A DNA stretch of 64,000 nucleotides from Methanolobus sediminis (GCF_031312595.1 NZ_CP133592.1:2046001-2110000), one strand, 5' to 3'; numbered from the stretch's first letter, positions 53,698 through 62,919 are shown. Translations and numbers: made by a program. Notes: a model not told the origin generated them from the sequence alone.

Positions 53698-55053
53698 TCA
53701 TCTCCTGTCAACAACACGTTTTGGTCTGCCTTTAATGTGGTAGAATTCCAGTTCACCGGGTTTTACATAGTTGAAAAGAATGTTCAAGCTGCCATCAATG
53801 TAAGCGTTTTCAAGATTCATTTTGTAGGCAAAGAAAGATTTGAGGAAATTTTCCTTTATAAGTTCTTTGTTGCATCTCTCCGGTTCATTGCATTCCATAC
53901 TTACCCTGAGTGTTGTTTCTCCTTCCTCATCTCCACCGTAAAGGAATGCTTCATACTCTCCTGTAAGGTACTCCATATTTTCTCTCTGGAAAACTCCTTT
54001 TTCGATGTCTACCCGGTTAAAAGGGGTTCCTGTTGTCCAGAATGTTTCTGCTTCCCTTTCAGGAGTCATTATTTTCATATGTGTTCTTCCACAGGCACAT
54101 CCACCTCTGTCAACAACAACAGTTGTGTCCTCCGTATCATAATTGAGAAGTATGTTCCCACTTTTTGCTCCCACTGGCAGCAGAGTGGTAAGTACCAGTC
54201 TGCCGCATTCTCCATCCTTTACGAATTTGTCCATGCCGGGGTCGTAAACATCCAGGTGCACCAGGTCTTCAGGTACATGGAGACCATTGATTTCGCTGCA
54301 TTCTCCACACATTGTTCCCTCTGTGCTTCCGTAATTGTTGTAAACATCACAGTTCCAGATCTCAGCAACATATTTTCTGGTCTCCTCTGCAAAGCTTTCT
54401 CCGCCAATGACAAGTCTTTCTATGCCGGATTCATCTGGCTTCATGCCGTTTTCTTCCATTCTTTTTGCAAGGCGTAAAAGCTTGAATGTACTGGCAACAA
54501 TGGAAGTCGGTTTGTATGATTCCAGGACTCTGACAGGGAATGTGCATTTACCTTCAGGGATTATTGTCATTCCAAGGTCTCTGGCTGCAAGTGTCATGGT
54601 GTTTGCACCTACATTCATTCCATATGAAGCGCAAACAACAACACGGTCATGCTCTCTGAATCCCTGGGAAACAAAACATCTGGCATATTTTTCCGCGTAT
54701 CTTTCCCAGTCATCCCATGTTAAAAAGAATGATTTGGGTGTACCACTGGTACCACTTGTTTCATGTATAGTGAAAACATCTTTCCAGTCCACAGTTTTGA
54801 ATCCAAAATCATCTTTAACAGGTGGCTGATTTTCACGAATGGTTTTTCCTGATATAATGGGTAGCTCAAGAAGGTCTTCATGAGACTTGATGTCCGATGG
54901 CTTTATTTTATGTTCCCTGAACCATTTTTTGTAGAACAATGAGTTCTCAGCAGCATAATTTACAGTATATCTGATCCTTTCATCGATCAAAGAATCAAGC
55001 TCTGATCTTTCCATTGTCTCAATTTCCGGATTGTAGAACTTTCCTGTTGTCAT
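53698..55053 (-). CDS. PaaK-family adenylate-forming enzyme, coenzyme F390 synthetase-like
   Basis: A 451-residue member of the phenylacetate-CoA ligase family. The ATP motif is ETSGTSGTPKSFFLTW near residue 97, followed by YGMNVGAN, NNYGSTEGTMCGEC near 240 and the acid GRLVLTTL region. In methanogens this group includes coenzyme F390 synthetase, which adenylates F420 under oxidative stress. The alternative is another small-molecule ligase. A Cys-rich loop (GGCACGRTH) near 318 is typical. It follows the DUF255 gene by 12 bases on the minus strand. Confidence 0.75.
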   Translation of the reverse strand: MTTGKFYNPEIETMERSELDSLIDERIRYTVNYAAENSLFYKKWFREHKIKPSDIKSHEDLLELPIISGKTIRENQPPVKDDFGFKTVDWKDVFTIHETSGTSGTPKSFFLTWDDWERYAEKYARCFVSQGFREHDRVVVCASYGMNVGANTMTLAARDLGMTIIPEGKCTFPVRVLESYKPTSIVASTFKLLRLAKRMEENGMKPDESGIERLVIGGESFAEETRKYVAEIWNCDVYNNYGSTEGTMCGECSEINGLHVPEDLVHLDVYDPGMDKFVKDGECGRLVLTTLLPVGAKSGNILLNYDTEDTTVVVDRGGCACGRTHMKIMTPEREAETFWTTGTPFNRVDIEKGVFQRENMEYLTGEYEAFLYGGDEEGETTLRVSMECNEPERCNKELIKENFLKSFFAYKMNLENAYIDGSLNILFNYVKPGELEFYHIKGRPKRVVDRR

Positions 55054-55065
55054 GTCTATTACTCC

Positions 55066-57189
55066 TTAGATATGTGACAGTGCTTCTATCAGTTCCTTTA
55101 TCTTTTCGATGTCATTGGAAGGAAGTTTGCAGTTATGATCCTGGCATAGATGAATGGTTGTTTTATTGTCTGACATCACCATGTCTTTGGTAAACGGTGC
55201 AATTTTGCTTATCCTGTCAGAACTATTAATATCTTTCAATACCACTACTTTTTCAGGAATAAATCTCTCATTGATGAAACTGACAATTTCTGTAGTATCG
55301 CTATCATTCTTTTCTCCGGCAATTACAATTTCTACAGAGCCGTTAAGTGCAAGGTCTACGGCTGACATGAACTGCGTATATCCTGCCGGTGCAGATTTGA
55401 CTTTCTCTGCAAAAACCCTGAGAGTTCTGTCTGCCAGTTCTTCAAGTTCGGGATTACCTGTTATCTTTGCAAGTCGCAACAGGTTCATGGCTGATACCGA
55501 GTTACCGGATGGGATTGCACCATCATAAACTTCCTTGCTTCTGAATATCATTTCTTCCGCTTCATCAGATGTATGGAAGAACCCACCATTTTCATTGTCA
55601 TGGAAATGTGCAATCAGGTAATCGTTCAGTTTCAGAGCATGTTCAAGGTACTTTATATCAAAAGTAGTCTGGTACAGTTCGATAAGTCCCCATATGAAGA
55701 AAGCATAATCTTCCAGGAAAGCATCAACTGCGACTTCACCATCACGGTACCTGTGCTTCATCTTTCCCTCATTATCAGTCATATTTTCCATGAAGAAGTT
55801 TGCAGTTTTCATAGCTGTCTTCATATGATCTTCATTATCAAATGCCTGTGCAGCTTTACAGAATGCAGCAATTGTCAGTCCGTTCCAGTCAGTGAGTATC
55901 TTATCATCCTTGGATGGATGTATTCTTTTTTCACGTTCTGCAAATAGTTTTTCCCTCGATTTCTCAATGGACTGGAGGATATAATCTCCATATTCTCCAT
56001 TCCAGATGCGGATATTCTGCATGCTCTCAGTTGTGTGGAGAATATTCTTTCCTGTCAGATCATTGCTGTGTTCTTCTGCAAAGTTGCCCTCTTTTTTGAC
56101 ATTAAATATCTTCATGAAAATCTCAGCATGCTCTTTCCCCAGTATTTCTTCTATCTCTGCTGTTGTCCACACGTAGAATTTTCCTTCCACACCTTCACTA
56201 TCTGCATCTTCTGCGGAATAGAATCCTCCTTCTGAAGATGTCATATCCCTTTCAAGATAGCTCAGTATCTCCTCTGCAGTGGTTTTGTATTCGAGGTTTG
56301 CAGTTGCCTGATATGCTTCAGTAAGGGTAATCACCATCATAGCTTGGTCATATAACATTTTCTCAAAATGAGGTAGTAACCAGTGCCTGTCTGTGGAATA
56401 TCTATGGACTCCATGGCCTATGTGGTCATATATTCCTCCCATGCGCATTGCTTCCAGTGTTCTTTCAACCATTTCCAGAGCTACTGCATTACCGGTTCTT
56501 CTCCAGTACCTCAGGAGAAATGTCAGATTATGCACGGTGGGAAACTTGGGAGCTCTGCCAAAACCTGCATATTCTTCATCAAAAATACTATAAAGCTGGT
56601 CGAATGTCTTTCTGAGCAGTTCTTTATTGACTGGTCTTATGTTTTTGTTCTCTTCTCTGTTTTTCTCTGAAACTGCATTTATTATGGATTCAGCACTGTC
56701 AAGAAGTTCATGCCTTTTAGTTTTCCAGAGCAGGGATATAGCAGGTAACAGCTCAATCATTCCTGGTACGCCGTATCTGCTTTCTCTGGGAATGTAGGTG
56801 GCAGCATAGAATGGCTTCCGGTCAGGTGTCATAACGATTGTAAGTGGCCAGCCCCCTCTGCCGTTTATCGCCTGACAGACTGCCATGTATATATTATCTA
56901 TATCAGGTCTTTCCTCACGGTCAACCTTTACAGAAATGAATGATTCGTTCAAAAGTTCTGCAACAGAATCGTTTTCAAAAGATTCTTTTTCCATTACATG
57001 GCACCAGTGACATGTAGAGTAACCAATGGACAGGAATATTGGCTTGTCTTCTCTCTTTGCTCTATTAAAAGCTTCATTTTCCCATGGAAACCAGTCAACC
57101 GGATTTTGTGAATGTTGTAGCAGATAGGGACTTTTTTCATCTTTCAGTCTGTTGTATTTATCATTATGATGCATGTTGTTATTATTCAC
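55066..57189 (-). CDS. thioredoxin-fold DUF255 protein (YyaL/SSP411 family)
   Basis: A 707-residue protein with an N-terminal thioredoxin-like domain (residues 15-175) marked by [15 protein letters not shown] and the active-site motif [14 protein letters not shown], then an alpha/alpha-barrel like N-acylglucosamine epimerases and glycosidases (about 200-600; [27 protein letters not shown] and [10 protein letters not shown]). The family is widespread and of unclear biochemical role. The GTG start has GGGAG upstream. It runs with the F390-synthetase-like gene. Confidence 0.9.
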   Translation of the reverse strand: MNNNNMHHNDKYNRLKDEKSPYLLQHSQNPVDWFPWENEAFNRAKREDKPIFLSIGYSTCHWCHVMEKESFENDSVAELLNESFISVKVDREERPDIDNIYMAVCQAINGRGGWPLTIVMTPDRKPFYAATYIPRESRYGVPGMIELLPAISLLWKTKRHELLDSAESIINAVSEKNREENKNIRPVNKELLRKTFDQLYSIFDEEYAGFGRAPKFPTVHNLTFLLRYWRRTGNAVALEMVERTLEAMRMGGIYDHIGHGVHRYSTDRHWLLPHFEKMLYDQAMMVITLTEAYQATANLEYKTTAEEILSYLERDMTSSEGGFYSAEDADSEGVEGKFYVWTTAEIEEILGKEHAEIFMKIFNVKKEGNFAEEHSNDLTGKNILHTTESMQNIRIWNGEYGDYILQSIEKSREKLFAEREKRIHPSKDDKILTDWNGLTIAAFCKAAQAFDNEDHMKTAMKTANFFMENMTDNEGKMKHRYRDGEVAVDAFLEDYAFFIWGLIELYQTTFDIKYLEHALKLNDYLIAHFHDNENGGFFHTSDEAEEMIFRSKEVYDGAIPSGNSVSAMNLLRLAKITGNPELEELADRTLRVFAEKVKSAPAGYTQFMSAVDLALNGSVEIVIAGEKNDSDTTEIVSFINERFIPEKVVVLKDINSSDRISKIAPFTKDMVMSDNKTTIHLCQDHNCKLPSNDIEKIKELIEALSHI

Positions 57190-57385
57190 TCTATTACTCC
57201 CAATAGTTATTTGTGTATAACGTATATGTACCCATATGACTAGAAGAACTGATCATGTATAAAACTCATTTATAATACTCATTTATGTTATGATTCTTTT
57301 TACTGATTATTTGCTCATGCTTTGTGTTTTAACTTTGAAAAAACCACATATGATTATGATTATGACTTTTGGCTGTGCACAAAAA

Positions 57386-57393
57386 TTTATATA
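57386..57393 (+). promoter_or_regulatory. TATA box of the PEF-CTERM gene
   Basis: TTTATATA, preceded by five A, is a near-ideal archaeal TATA box. It is directly followed by AGAACTCTATCT; the 13-base word TAGAACTCTATCT also occurs upstream of fpoA. The start would fall near 57416, about 40 bases before the gene. Confidence 0.65.
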
Positions 57394-57458
57394 GAACTCT
57401 ATCTTATTGATTTATTATAGTACGATTAATTTGAATAAGAAAAAAAGGTGGTATGATT

Positions 57459-58169
57459 ATGGATAGACGGTTTTTTTTACCTGTTATAATTATGTTCTTG
57501 TCGGTTCTCTTGCTTGCAGGGCTGATCAATTTCCAGACAGGTTATGCCCAGGAAGTCCCTGATGAGACCCCTGCTCCTGTTATCGGAGACAAGGAAACTG
57601 TCGTTCAGGACAGTCCAAAAACAAATGTTCAGGACTCTGAACCAATAAATGACGGTGCTTCTAAAGAGGTAGCTCCTGCTTCAACTCCTACGTTATTGGG
57701 TATGGGTGGCGGTGGTGGAACTACTGACGATGATGATAAAGATGGAGGCAGTGTGGTTGTCAGTTCTGTTAAGCTGTCTGCAGCTATCGGTGCTAATGTC
57801 ACATCAGGTTGTGCACCGCTATCAGTTCAGTTCACTGATAATTCTACAGGTACTATAGATAAGGTATATTGGGATTTTGATGATAATGGTGCAAATTCAA
57901 GTGAAGCTGATCCTGCATATACTTTTGTAAATCCGGGAATCTATGTTGTGAACTTAACAGTTTCTCGTGATTACGATGGAGTTTATTCTGATAGTGCAAC
58001 TCTCACTATAACTGTAGATGATTGTGCAGAAGAAGAAGGTGACAGTGAAGAGGAAGGAGGTTCTGAAGAGAAAACTCCTGTAACACAGGAAGTTCCTGAA
58101 TTCCCAACCATTGCAATCCCAATGATAGCAATCATTGGTATGGCTTTCATCTTCAGCAGAAGACAATAA
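57459..58169 (+). CDS. PKD-domain surface protein with PEF-CTERM sorting signal
   Basis: A 236-residue exported protein. A basic start and hydrophobic core (residues 1-30, ending TGYAQ) form the signal peptide. A low-complexity region with Gly5 and Asp runs follows, then a PKD domain (about 110-190) with CAPLSVQFTDNS, VYWDFDDNG and YTFVNPGIYVVNLTV. An acidic Glu/Gly stretch leads to VPEFPTIAIP, a hydrophobic helix and the basic end SRRQ, which together are the PEF-CTERM signal handled by archaeosortase C in Methanosarcina relatives (established family). It should be anchored at the S-layer or membrane. Confidence 0.92.
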   Translation: MDRRFFLPVIIMFLSVLLLAGLINFQTGYAQEVPDETPAPVIGDKETVVQDSPKTNVQDSEPINDGASKEVAPASTPTLLGMGGGGGTTDDDDKDGGSVVVSSVKLSAAIGANVTSGCAPLSVQFTDNSTGTIDKVYWDFDDNGANSSEADPAYTFVNPGIYVVNLTVSRDYDGVYSDSATLTITVDDCAEEEGDSEEEGGSEEKTPVTQEVPEFPTIAIPMIAIIGMAFIFSRRQ

Positions 58170-58181
58170 ACTAACATCTGA

Positions 58182-58219
58182 TTAAAACCGTTATCTTACG
58201 GTTTTAACTATTTTTTTAT
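58182..58219 (+). terminator. terminator after the PEF-CTERM gene
   Basis: TTAAAACCGT and ACGGTTTTAA form a perfect 10-bp stem with a 6-base loop, followed by CTATTTTTTTATTT. This is a textbook intrinsic-type terminator. Confidence 0.8.
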
Positions 58220-58365
58220 TTATTTTATTTCTGTTTACTGTGGTTTTTAACGGTATTACAGCATCATTCTTTTGGATGTATTTCAAACACAACGTCTCTG
58301 GAAGCAGTTTTTTGCGCTATTTTGTTTATTGCTGTTAATGTTTTGTTTCTTTGCAGCGATGGTTA

Positions 58366-58373
58366 TTTATATA
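58366..58373 (+). promoter_or_regulatory. TATA box of the queC operon
   Basis: TTTATATA lies about 80 bases before the AGGAGG-supported queC start. Transcription would begin near 58397, giving a leader of about 50 bases that includes the ribosome site. Confidence 0.5.
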
Positions 58374-58449
58374 TTAGTATTCTTTAGACAATCTCTCAGT
58401 ATTATCCGAGTATTACTCATTGTCAAATACTCTCTTAGGAGGAATCCCT

Positions 58450-59148
58450 ATTACTGCAATTGCTTTGTTAAGTAGCGGTCTTGATTCAGTGACTTCCGTT
58501 GCGGCAGTCCTCGAAAAGACTGATGTAAAAATGGCCCTTATATTCAATTACGGGCAGCGTGCTGTTAAGCGTGAGATACAGAATTCCATAAAAGTATGCG
58601 AACACTTTGGATTAGATTATCGTGTTCTCGATATTACCTGGATGCAGGAGATTACCAATACATCACTTGTGAACACGAATACTGACGTTCCAAAGCTCAG
58701 TATGGATGAGATATCCGAAGATGCTGACCCTTCTATAACAGTTGAATCTGCCAAAGCTGTCTGGGTTCCAAACAGGAACGGTATTCTCATAAACATCGCT
58801 GCAGCATATGCTGAAAGTATGGACTGTGAGTATGTTATTGTAGGTTTCAACAAAGAGGAAGCTGTCACATTCCCTGATAATTCCCCGGAATTTATCACTG
58901 CAATTGATGATTCACTTTCATATTCAACACAGAATGGTGTTAAAGTGCTTGCGCCGCTCATTGGAATGAACAAGAAAGAGATAGTTGCAAGGGCTATTGA
59001 GCTGAAAGCTCCGCTTGAATATAGCTGGAGCTGCTACCATGGTGCTGATGCTCCATGTGGTGAATGTGAAAGTTGCACCAGAAGAAGAAGAGCTTTTGAA
59101 GCTGCAGGTGCCAAAGACCCTCTGCTTGTAAGGCTTGGTAAACAATAG
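58450..59148 (+). CDS. queC: 7-cyano-7-deazaguanine synthase QueC
   Basis: A 232-residue QueC. The PP-loop ATP motif [11 protein letters not shown] is at residue 6, FNYGQRA at about 34, VPNRNGIL near 112 and the zinc site [15 protein letters not shown] near 205. It makes preQ0, the precursor of archaeosine in tRNA. The start is unusual: a strong AGGAGG site at 58437-58442 points to ATT at 58450, which gives the family-typical start [12 protein letters not shown]. The other in-frame choices are TTG at 58420, upstream of that site, and TTG at 58465, which would cut into the ATP motif. Confidence 0.93.
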   Translation: MTAIALLSSGLDSVTSVAAVLEKTDVKMALIFNYGQRAVKREIQNSIKVCEHFGLDYRVLDITWMQEITNTSLVNTNTDVPKLSMDEISEDADPSITVESAKAVWVPNRNGILINIAAAYAESMDCEYVIVGFNKEEAVTFPDNSPEFITAIDDSLSYSTQNGVKVLAPLIGMNKKEIVARAIELKAPLEYSWSCYHGADAPCGECESCTRRRRAFEAAGAKDPLLVRLGKQ

Positions 59149-59170
59149 TTTTTATTCCGTGGTGTTACGA

Positions 59171-59728
59171 ATGGAATGCTTAATTCTTGATGAAAAAACG
59201 GACTATGATGGAAGCCAGATTTCATCTCTCTGGGCTTACAATCTTGCAGACATCCAGGAAGATTCTATCATAGCTTTCAGAGGGGGATGTGACGTAAAGA
59301 TCGAGCACATGATCGACCTTGAGGATAAGAAACAGGGAGACATGATATTCTCCACTGACATGGTTCATTTTATCATAGAGCACTTTGATTCGACCGATCT
59401 GAAACTTGTATATGCAAGACAACGCCTGTTCACTGCAATAGTCAAAGAGATACTTTCCGAGTATCGCAGTGACATAGTAAGGCAGGGTGATGATCTTTTT
59501 GTAGATGACAAAAAGCTAACAGTGTCTATTGCAAGCACATCAGCGGTTTCACAGAAGATACATTTTGGAATCAATGTTGTCCATGATTTCTATGGAAGTT
59601 TTGAAGACCTTGGACTTGGAAGCAATGATGTTGCAGGTGTAATGGAAAAAATCGCAAAACAATATTACAATGAATTCATCGATATTGAGAAAGATCTCAG
59701 GAAATCCAGACCACTGGATGTGATATGA
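59171..59728 (+). CDS. DUF366 family protein
   Basis: A 185-residue protein of the DUF366 family, recognised from its start ECLILDEKTDYDGSQISSLW and the following IIAFRGGCDVKIEHMIDLED. The rest is a mixed alpha-beta fold (VYARQRLFTAIVKEIL, KLTVSIASTSAVSQKIHFGINV). No function is known. It lies between queC and queE, 22 bases after the first and overlapping the second, so co-transcription is near certain and a role in deazaguanine or archaeosine synthesis is a fair inference. GGTG precedes the ATG. Confidence 0.85.
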   Translation: MECLILDEKTDYDGSQISSLWAYNLADIQEDSIIAFRGGCDVKIEHMIDLEDKKQGDMIFSTDMVHFIIEHFDSTDLKLVYARQRLFTAIVKEILSEYRSDIVRQGDDLFVDDKKLTVSIASTSAVSQKIHFGINVVHDFYGSFEDLGLGSNDVAGVMEKIAKQYYNEFIDIEKDLRKSRPLDVI

Positions 59729-60444
59729 TGCAGACTTCTCTCAGTGAAGTGTTCTGTTCAGTACAGGGTGAAGGTCCATATGTAGGATGCAGGCAGGCTT
59801 TTGTCCGTTTTACCGGATGCAACCTGAAATGCAATTATTGCGATACTCCTGTTGAAACTACAAAGGTTTGCAAGTTTGAAGCTGTACCCGGGTCGGATGA
59901 GTTCCAGGAACTTGAAAATCCGTTGAGTTCTGAAAAGGTCAGTGAGATAATCAATTCGTATTCTGGTTTACACTCTGTATCATTGACTGGTGGAGAGCCA
60001 CTAATGAATGCAGATTTTATTAATTTGCTCGAAACTGAAGCTCCGCTGTATCTGGAGTCAAATATGACACTTCCACGCATGGCTAAAAAAGTGAAGGACA
60101 AGGTATCCTATGTTTCCGGTGATGTGAAGCTGCTACCTCCAGAATTGCTTGAGGATCCTGAACTTCATCTTGAAAGTACAATTGAGTGCTTCAGGACGCT
60201 TAAAGTAACTAAAGACAGGGATTGTTTCTGTAAGATCGTTGTAACAAAGGATACGCCTGAAGACGATATTGAAGGTGTTGTAGGAGCTATCTCCGGATAT
60301 ATCTCCTGTCTGATACTGCAACCTGTGACACAGAAATCTATGCAGCCGAAACCAGGATTTTTGCTGAAATTACAGGAATCATTCCTTAATGAAATTGATA
60401 CACGAATAATACCTCAGACACATAAGATGTGGGGTTGTTTATAA
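59725..60444 (+). CDS. queE: 7-carboxy-7-deazaguanine synthase QueE
   Basis: A 239-residue radical-SAM protein. Key features are EVFCSVQGEGPYVGCRQAF, the cluster motif CNLKCNYC near residue 32, SLTGGEPLMNADF near 86 and the C-terminal QTHKMWGC. QueE closes the ring to the carboxy-deazaguanine that QueC turns into preQ0. It overlaps DUF366 by four bases (ATGA) and queD by one. Confidence 0.95.
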   Translation: MMQTSLSEVFCSVQGEGPYVGCRQAFVRFTGCNLKCNYCDTPVETTKVCKFEAVPGSDEFQELENPLSSEKVSEIINSYSGLHSVSLTGGEPLMNADFINLLETEAPLYLESNMTLPRMAKKVKDKVSYVSGDVKLLPPELLEDPELHLESTIECFRTLKVTKDRDCFCKIVVTKDTPEDDIEGVVGAISGYISCLILQPVTQKSMQPKPGFLLKLQESFLNEIDTRIIPQTHKMWGCL

Positions 60445-60791
60445 TGAAGAAAATGAGACTTGGAATTGTTGATTATATTGATAGTGCCCACTATTTGCCA
60501 GGGCACGAGACATGTGGCATAGTTCACGGACACACTTACAAAACAGAAATTGTAATTGAAGGTGAAAAGAAAGAAACCGGCATGGTCATGGACTTCTATG
60601 AGATAAAGAAAGTTATAAAGGAAGTTCTCAAGGAGTACGACCATGTGCTTCTCAATGACATAATGGAATTCCCAAGTGTTGAGAATCTGTGTGAGCATGT
60701 GCATGCAAATCTTTCTTCAAGACTTGATTTCCCACTTTCAGTCAGGATGTGGGAAGGCAATGGTAAGTGGTGTGAGGTAAGTACTTATTAA
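60444..60791 (+). CDS. queD: 6-carboxy-tetrahydropterin synthase QueD
   Basis: A 115-residue PTPS-family protein. The zinc His residues are in DSAHYLP (about 15) and VHGHTYK (about 29-31), with the catalytic Cys in ETCGIVHG and the conserved DFYEIKKVIKEVL and DHVLLND segments; the Glu near the end is in MWEGNG. It makes the substrate of QueE from dihydroneopterin triphosphate. Placement right after queE completes the preQ0 set in one operon. Confidence 0.94.
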   Translation: MKKMRLGIVDYIDSAHYLPGHETCGIVHGHTYKTEIVIEGEKKETGMVMDFYEIKKVIKEVLKEYDHVLLNDIMEFPSVENLCEHVHANLSSRLDFPLSVRMWEGNGKWCEVSTY

Positions 60792-60804
60792 AAAACAGCG
60801 GGAG

Positions 60805-60847
60805 TACTTTTGTTAATCGAATTTTATCATAAGTTTATACAAAAGTA
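60805..60847 (+). repeat. inverted repeat between queD and nifB
   Basis: TACTTTTGT and ACAAAAGTA are exact reverse complements separated by 25 bases. This could be an operator, or a weak stem at the end of the que transcript. No GGAA-N6-TTCC box of the NrpR type is seen before nifB. Confidence 0.3.
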
Positions 60848-60915
60848 TATCTACTAGTTTCCCTTAAATTGAGCCGTGTTTATTGGAGCTGCTCAGAACC
60901 ATAGGAGCTATAAAA

Positions 60916-61848
60916 ATGGAAAATGAGAAAGACGTTTGCGAAATAGAAGTTTCCAAGGATGAAGATGTCAAGAGGATGATAGCACAACATCCTTGTTATT
61001 CCAAAGAGGCCCAGCACAAGTTTGGCCGTATTCACCTTGCAGTAGCTCCGAAATGCAATATTCAGTGTAATTATTGTGATCGTAAGTTTGACTGCGTGAA
61101 TGAAAGTAGGCCGGGTGTTACCAGTGAAGTTTTGAGTCCTCAGGCTGCACTTGAGAAAACAAAGCAGGTACTGGAAGCTTATCCATTCATCAAGGTTGTC
61201 GGTGTTGCAGGTCCTGGAGACCCACTGGCTAACGATGAGACCTTTGAGGCGCTGGAACTCATCAAGAAAGAGTTCCCGGATGTAACACTCTGTCTCAGTA
61301 CTAATGGTCTGATTCTTCCAGAGAGGCTGCCTGATCTCCTAAGGGTTGGAGTAACCACACTTACAGTGACCATGAATGCAATCGATCCTGAGATCGAAGC
61401 ACAGCTCATAGGTCATATTTCCTACAAGGGTAAGATCTACAGAGGTCTTGAAGCTGCTGAGATCATGGTGAAGAATCAGCTTGAAGGTATCAAGATGGCT
61501 GTGGAAGCAGGTCTTGTTGTCAAGATCAATACGGTTCTTGTACCGGGTATTAACGATGAGCATATTGTTGAGCTTGCCCAGAAGATCAATGAACTTGGTG
61601 TCTTCATAATGAATGTGATGCCACTTATCACTCAGGCTAAGTTTGCTGACAGGACAGCACCAACACCAGCAGAGTGTAAGGCTATTCAGGACAGGTGTGC
61701 ACCCTATGTCCAGCAGATGAGACACTGCCGCCAGTGCAGGTCCGATGCATACGGTCTTATCGGACAGGACATGTCACAGATGAGTGAAGAACGCAGGAAC
61801 GTTATTAAGCTTGATATGAAAAAGAAGGGTTCATGTGGAAAGGAGTAA
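60916..61848 (+). CDS. nifB: NifB, nitrogenase cofactor precursor synthase
   Basis: A 310-residue short-form NifB (radical-SAM part only, no NifX-like tail). It has HPCYSKEAQHKFGRIHLAVA, the radical-SAM cluster motif CNIQCNYCDRKFDC near residue 48, the ESRPGVTSEVL segment, VGVAGPGDPLAN and the C-terminal CRQCRSDAYGLIG. NifB makes the iron-sulfur-carbide core of nitrogenase cofactors. No other nif gene is here; NifB is common in methanogens. AGGAGC precedes the ATG. Confidence 0.93.
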   Translation: MENEKDVCEIEVSKDEDVKRMIAQHPCYSKEAQHKFGRIHLAVAPKCNIQCNYCDRKFDCVNESRPGVTSEVLSPQAALEKTKQVLEAYPFIKVVGVAGPGDPLANDETFEALELIKKEFPDVTLCLSTNGLILPERLPDLLRVGVTTLTVTMNAIDPEIEAQLIGHISYKGKIYRGLEAAEIMVKNQLEGIKMAVEAGLVVKINTVLVPGINDEHIVELAQKINELGVFIMNVMPLITQAKFADRTAPTPAECKAIQDRCAPYVQQMRHCRQCRSDAYGLIGQDMSQMSEERRNVIKLDMKKKGSCGKE

Positions 61849-61923
61849 GTCCTTTTCACTGAAACCTTTTCATATTATTTCGTCGTTTTATCCTATTAAT
61901 TCTACTAATTGCAGGTGTTTTTT

Positions 61924-62895
61924 TTGAATATCGAAGAGCTTGCGGCAAATTTAAGGAACTTTGAAGGCGTTACCAGAAAAAAACCGATAGCAGATATCGT
62001 AAGCATATTTGAGACTGTTCGCTCAGAGTATGGCGAGGTCATAGATGATTTTGGTGATGATGCAGCGATCATCGATATTGGCACCGATGATGTAATTCTG
62101 TTTGCAGCCGATGCCATATGGGGCAGGATTGTCAACAAGAGTCCATGGTGGACAGGCTATACTTCTGTTGTTGTCAATGTGAACGATATTTCCGCAATGG
62201 GGGGACGTCCTCTTGCAATGGTCAATGTGATGGCTTCAAGTGACCTTGAATCCACAGAAGAGATCATGAAAGGAATCCGCGATGGTATCAGTAAGTTCGG
62301 AGTTCCAATGGTTGGCGGTCATATGCACCCTGACACTCCATACAACTCACTTGCAGTTGCCATAATCGGAATTGCAAAGAAGGACTCCGTTATCAGAAGT
62401 GATAGTGCAAAGCCCGGAGATGTTGTAATAGTTGCCTATGATATGGATGGTCGTGTAGGAAAGAACTCACCATATAGCTGGGATACCACATCTTTTAAGG
62501 ATGCTGATGTTGTTCGTGAGCGTTTCATGGTCATGCAGGAGATTGGAGAAAAGAAGCTGGTAACTGCCGGAAAAGACATAAGCAATCCGGGAACAATCGG
62601 CACTCTCGGTATGCTCTGTGAGGTCAGCAGGGTTGGTGCTTCAGTTGATCTTAGCAAGATTCCATGCCCTGAAGGTCTTGATTTTGAGCAGTGGCTTAAG
62701 ATATATCCTGCAACCGGTTATGTTGTCACTGCAAAGGCCGAGCACGCTGATGAGTGTGTTGAGATTTTTGAGAATGCAGGTATAAAGGCTGCTGTAATCG
62801 GTGAGATCAATGACAGCCAGGTAATTGATGTTTATAATGACAGCGGCAAAGCTGTTGTCTTTGATTTCAAGGAAAGCGGAATTACAGGAATATAA
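61924..62895 (+). CDS. methanogenesis marker 2 protein (AIR synthase/ThiL-like)
   Basis: A 323-residue protein of the PurM/ThiL/SelD-like superfamily, matching methanogenesis marker 2. It begins NIEELAANLRNFEGVTRKKP, has the DDFGDDAAIIDIG nucleotide and metal motif near residue 42, VNVNDISAMGGRPLA near 85, VGGHMHPDTPY near 135 and NPGTIGTLGMLCEVS near 218. These proteins are near universal in methanogens; the reaction is not known but ATP-dependent phosphorylation is expected. The TTG at 61924 follows AGGTGTT. Confidence 0.88.
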   Translation: MNIEELAANLRNFEGVTRKKPIADIVSIFETVRSEYGEVIDDFGDDAAIIDIGTDDVILFAADAIWGRIVNKSPWWTGYTSVVVNVNDISAMGGRPLAMVNVMASSDLESTEEIMKGIRDGISKFGVPMVGGHMHPDTPYNSLAVAIIGIAKKDSVIRSDSAKPGDVVIVAYDMDGRVGKNSPYSWDTTSFKDADVVRERFMVMQEIGEKKLVTAGKDISNPGTIGTLGMLCEVSRVGASVDLSKIPCPEGLDFEQWLKIYPATGYVVTAKAEHADECVEIFENAGIKAAVIGEINDSQVIDVYNDSGKAVVFDFKESGITGI

Positions 62896-62898
62896 ATT

Positions 62899-62919
62899 GA
62901 CAGCAAAATGCTGTCTTTT
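62899..62919 (+). terminator. terminator after methanogenesis marker 2
   Basis: GACAGCA and TGCTGTC form a 7-bp stem with an AAA loop, followed by TTTT. It begins three bases after the stop codon. Confidence 0.7.

Noticed and set aside
58272..58475. 67-codon hydrophobic frame before queC
   Set aside because: It overlaps the queC ribosome site and start in another frame, and its hydrophobicity follows from the T-rich sequence.
60916..61848. Evidence for nitrogen fixation in this organism
   Set aside because: NifB alone is not enough; no nifHDK or accessory gene is in the window.
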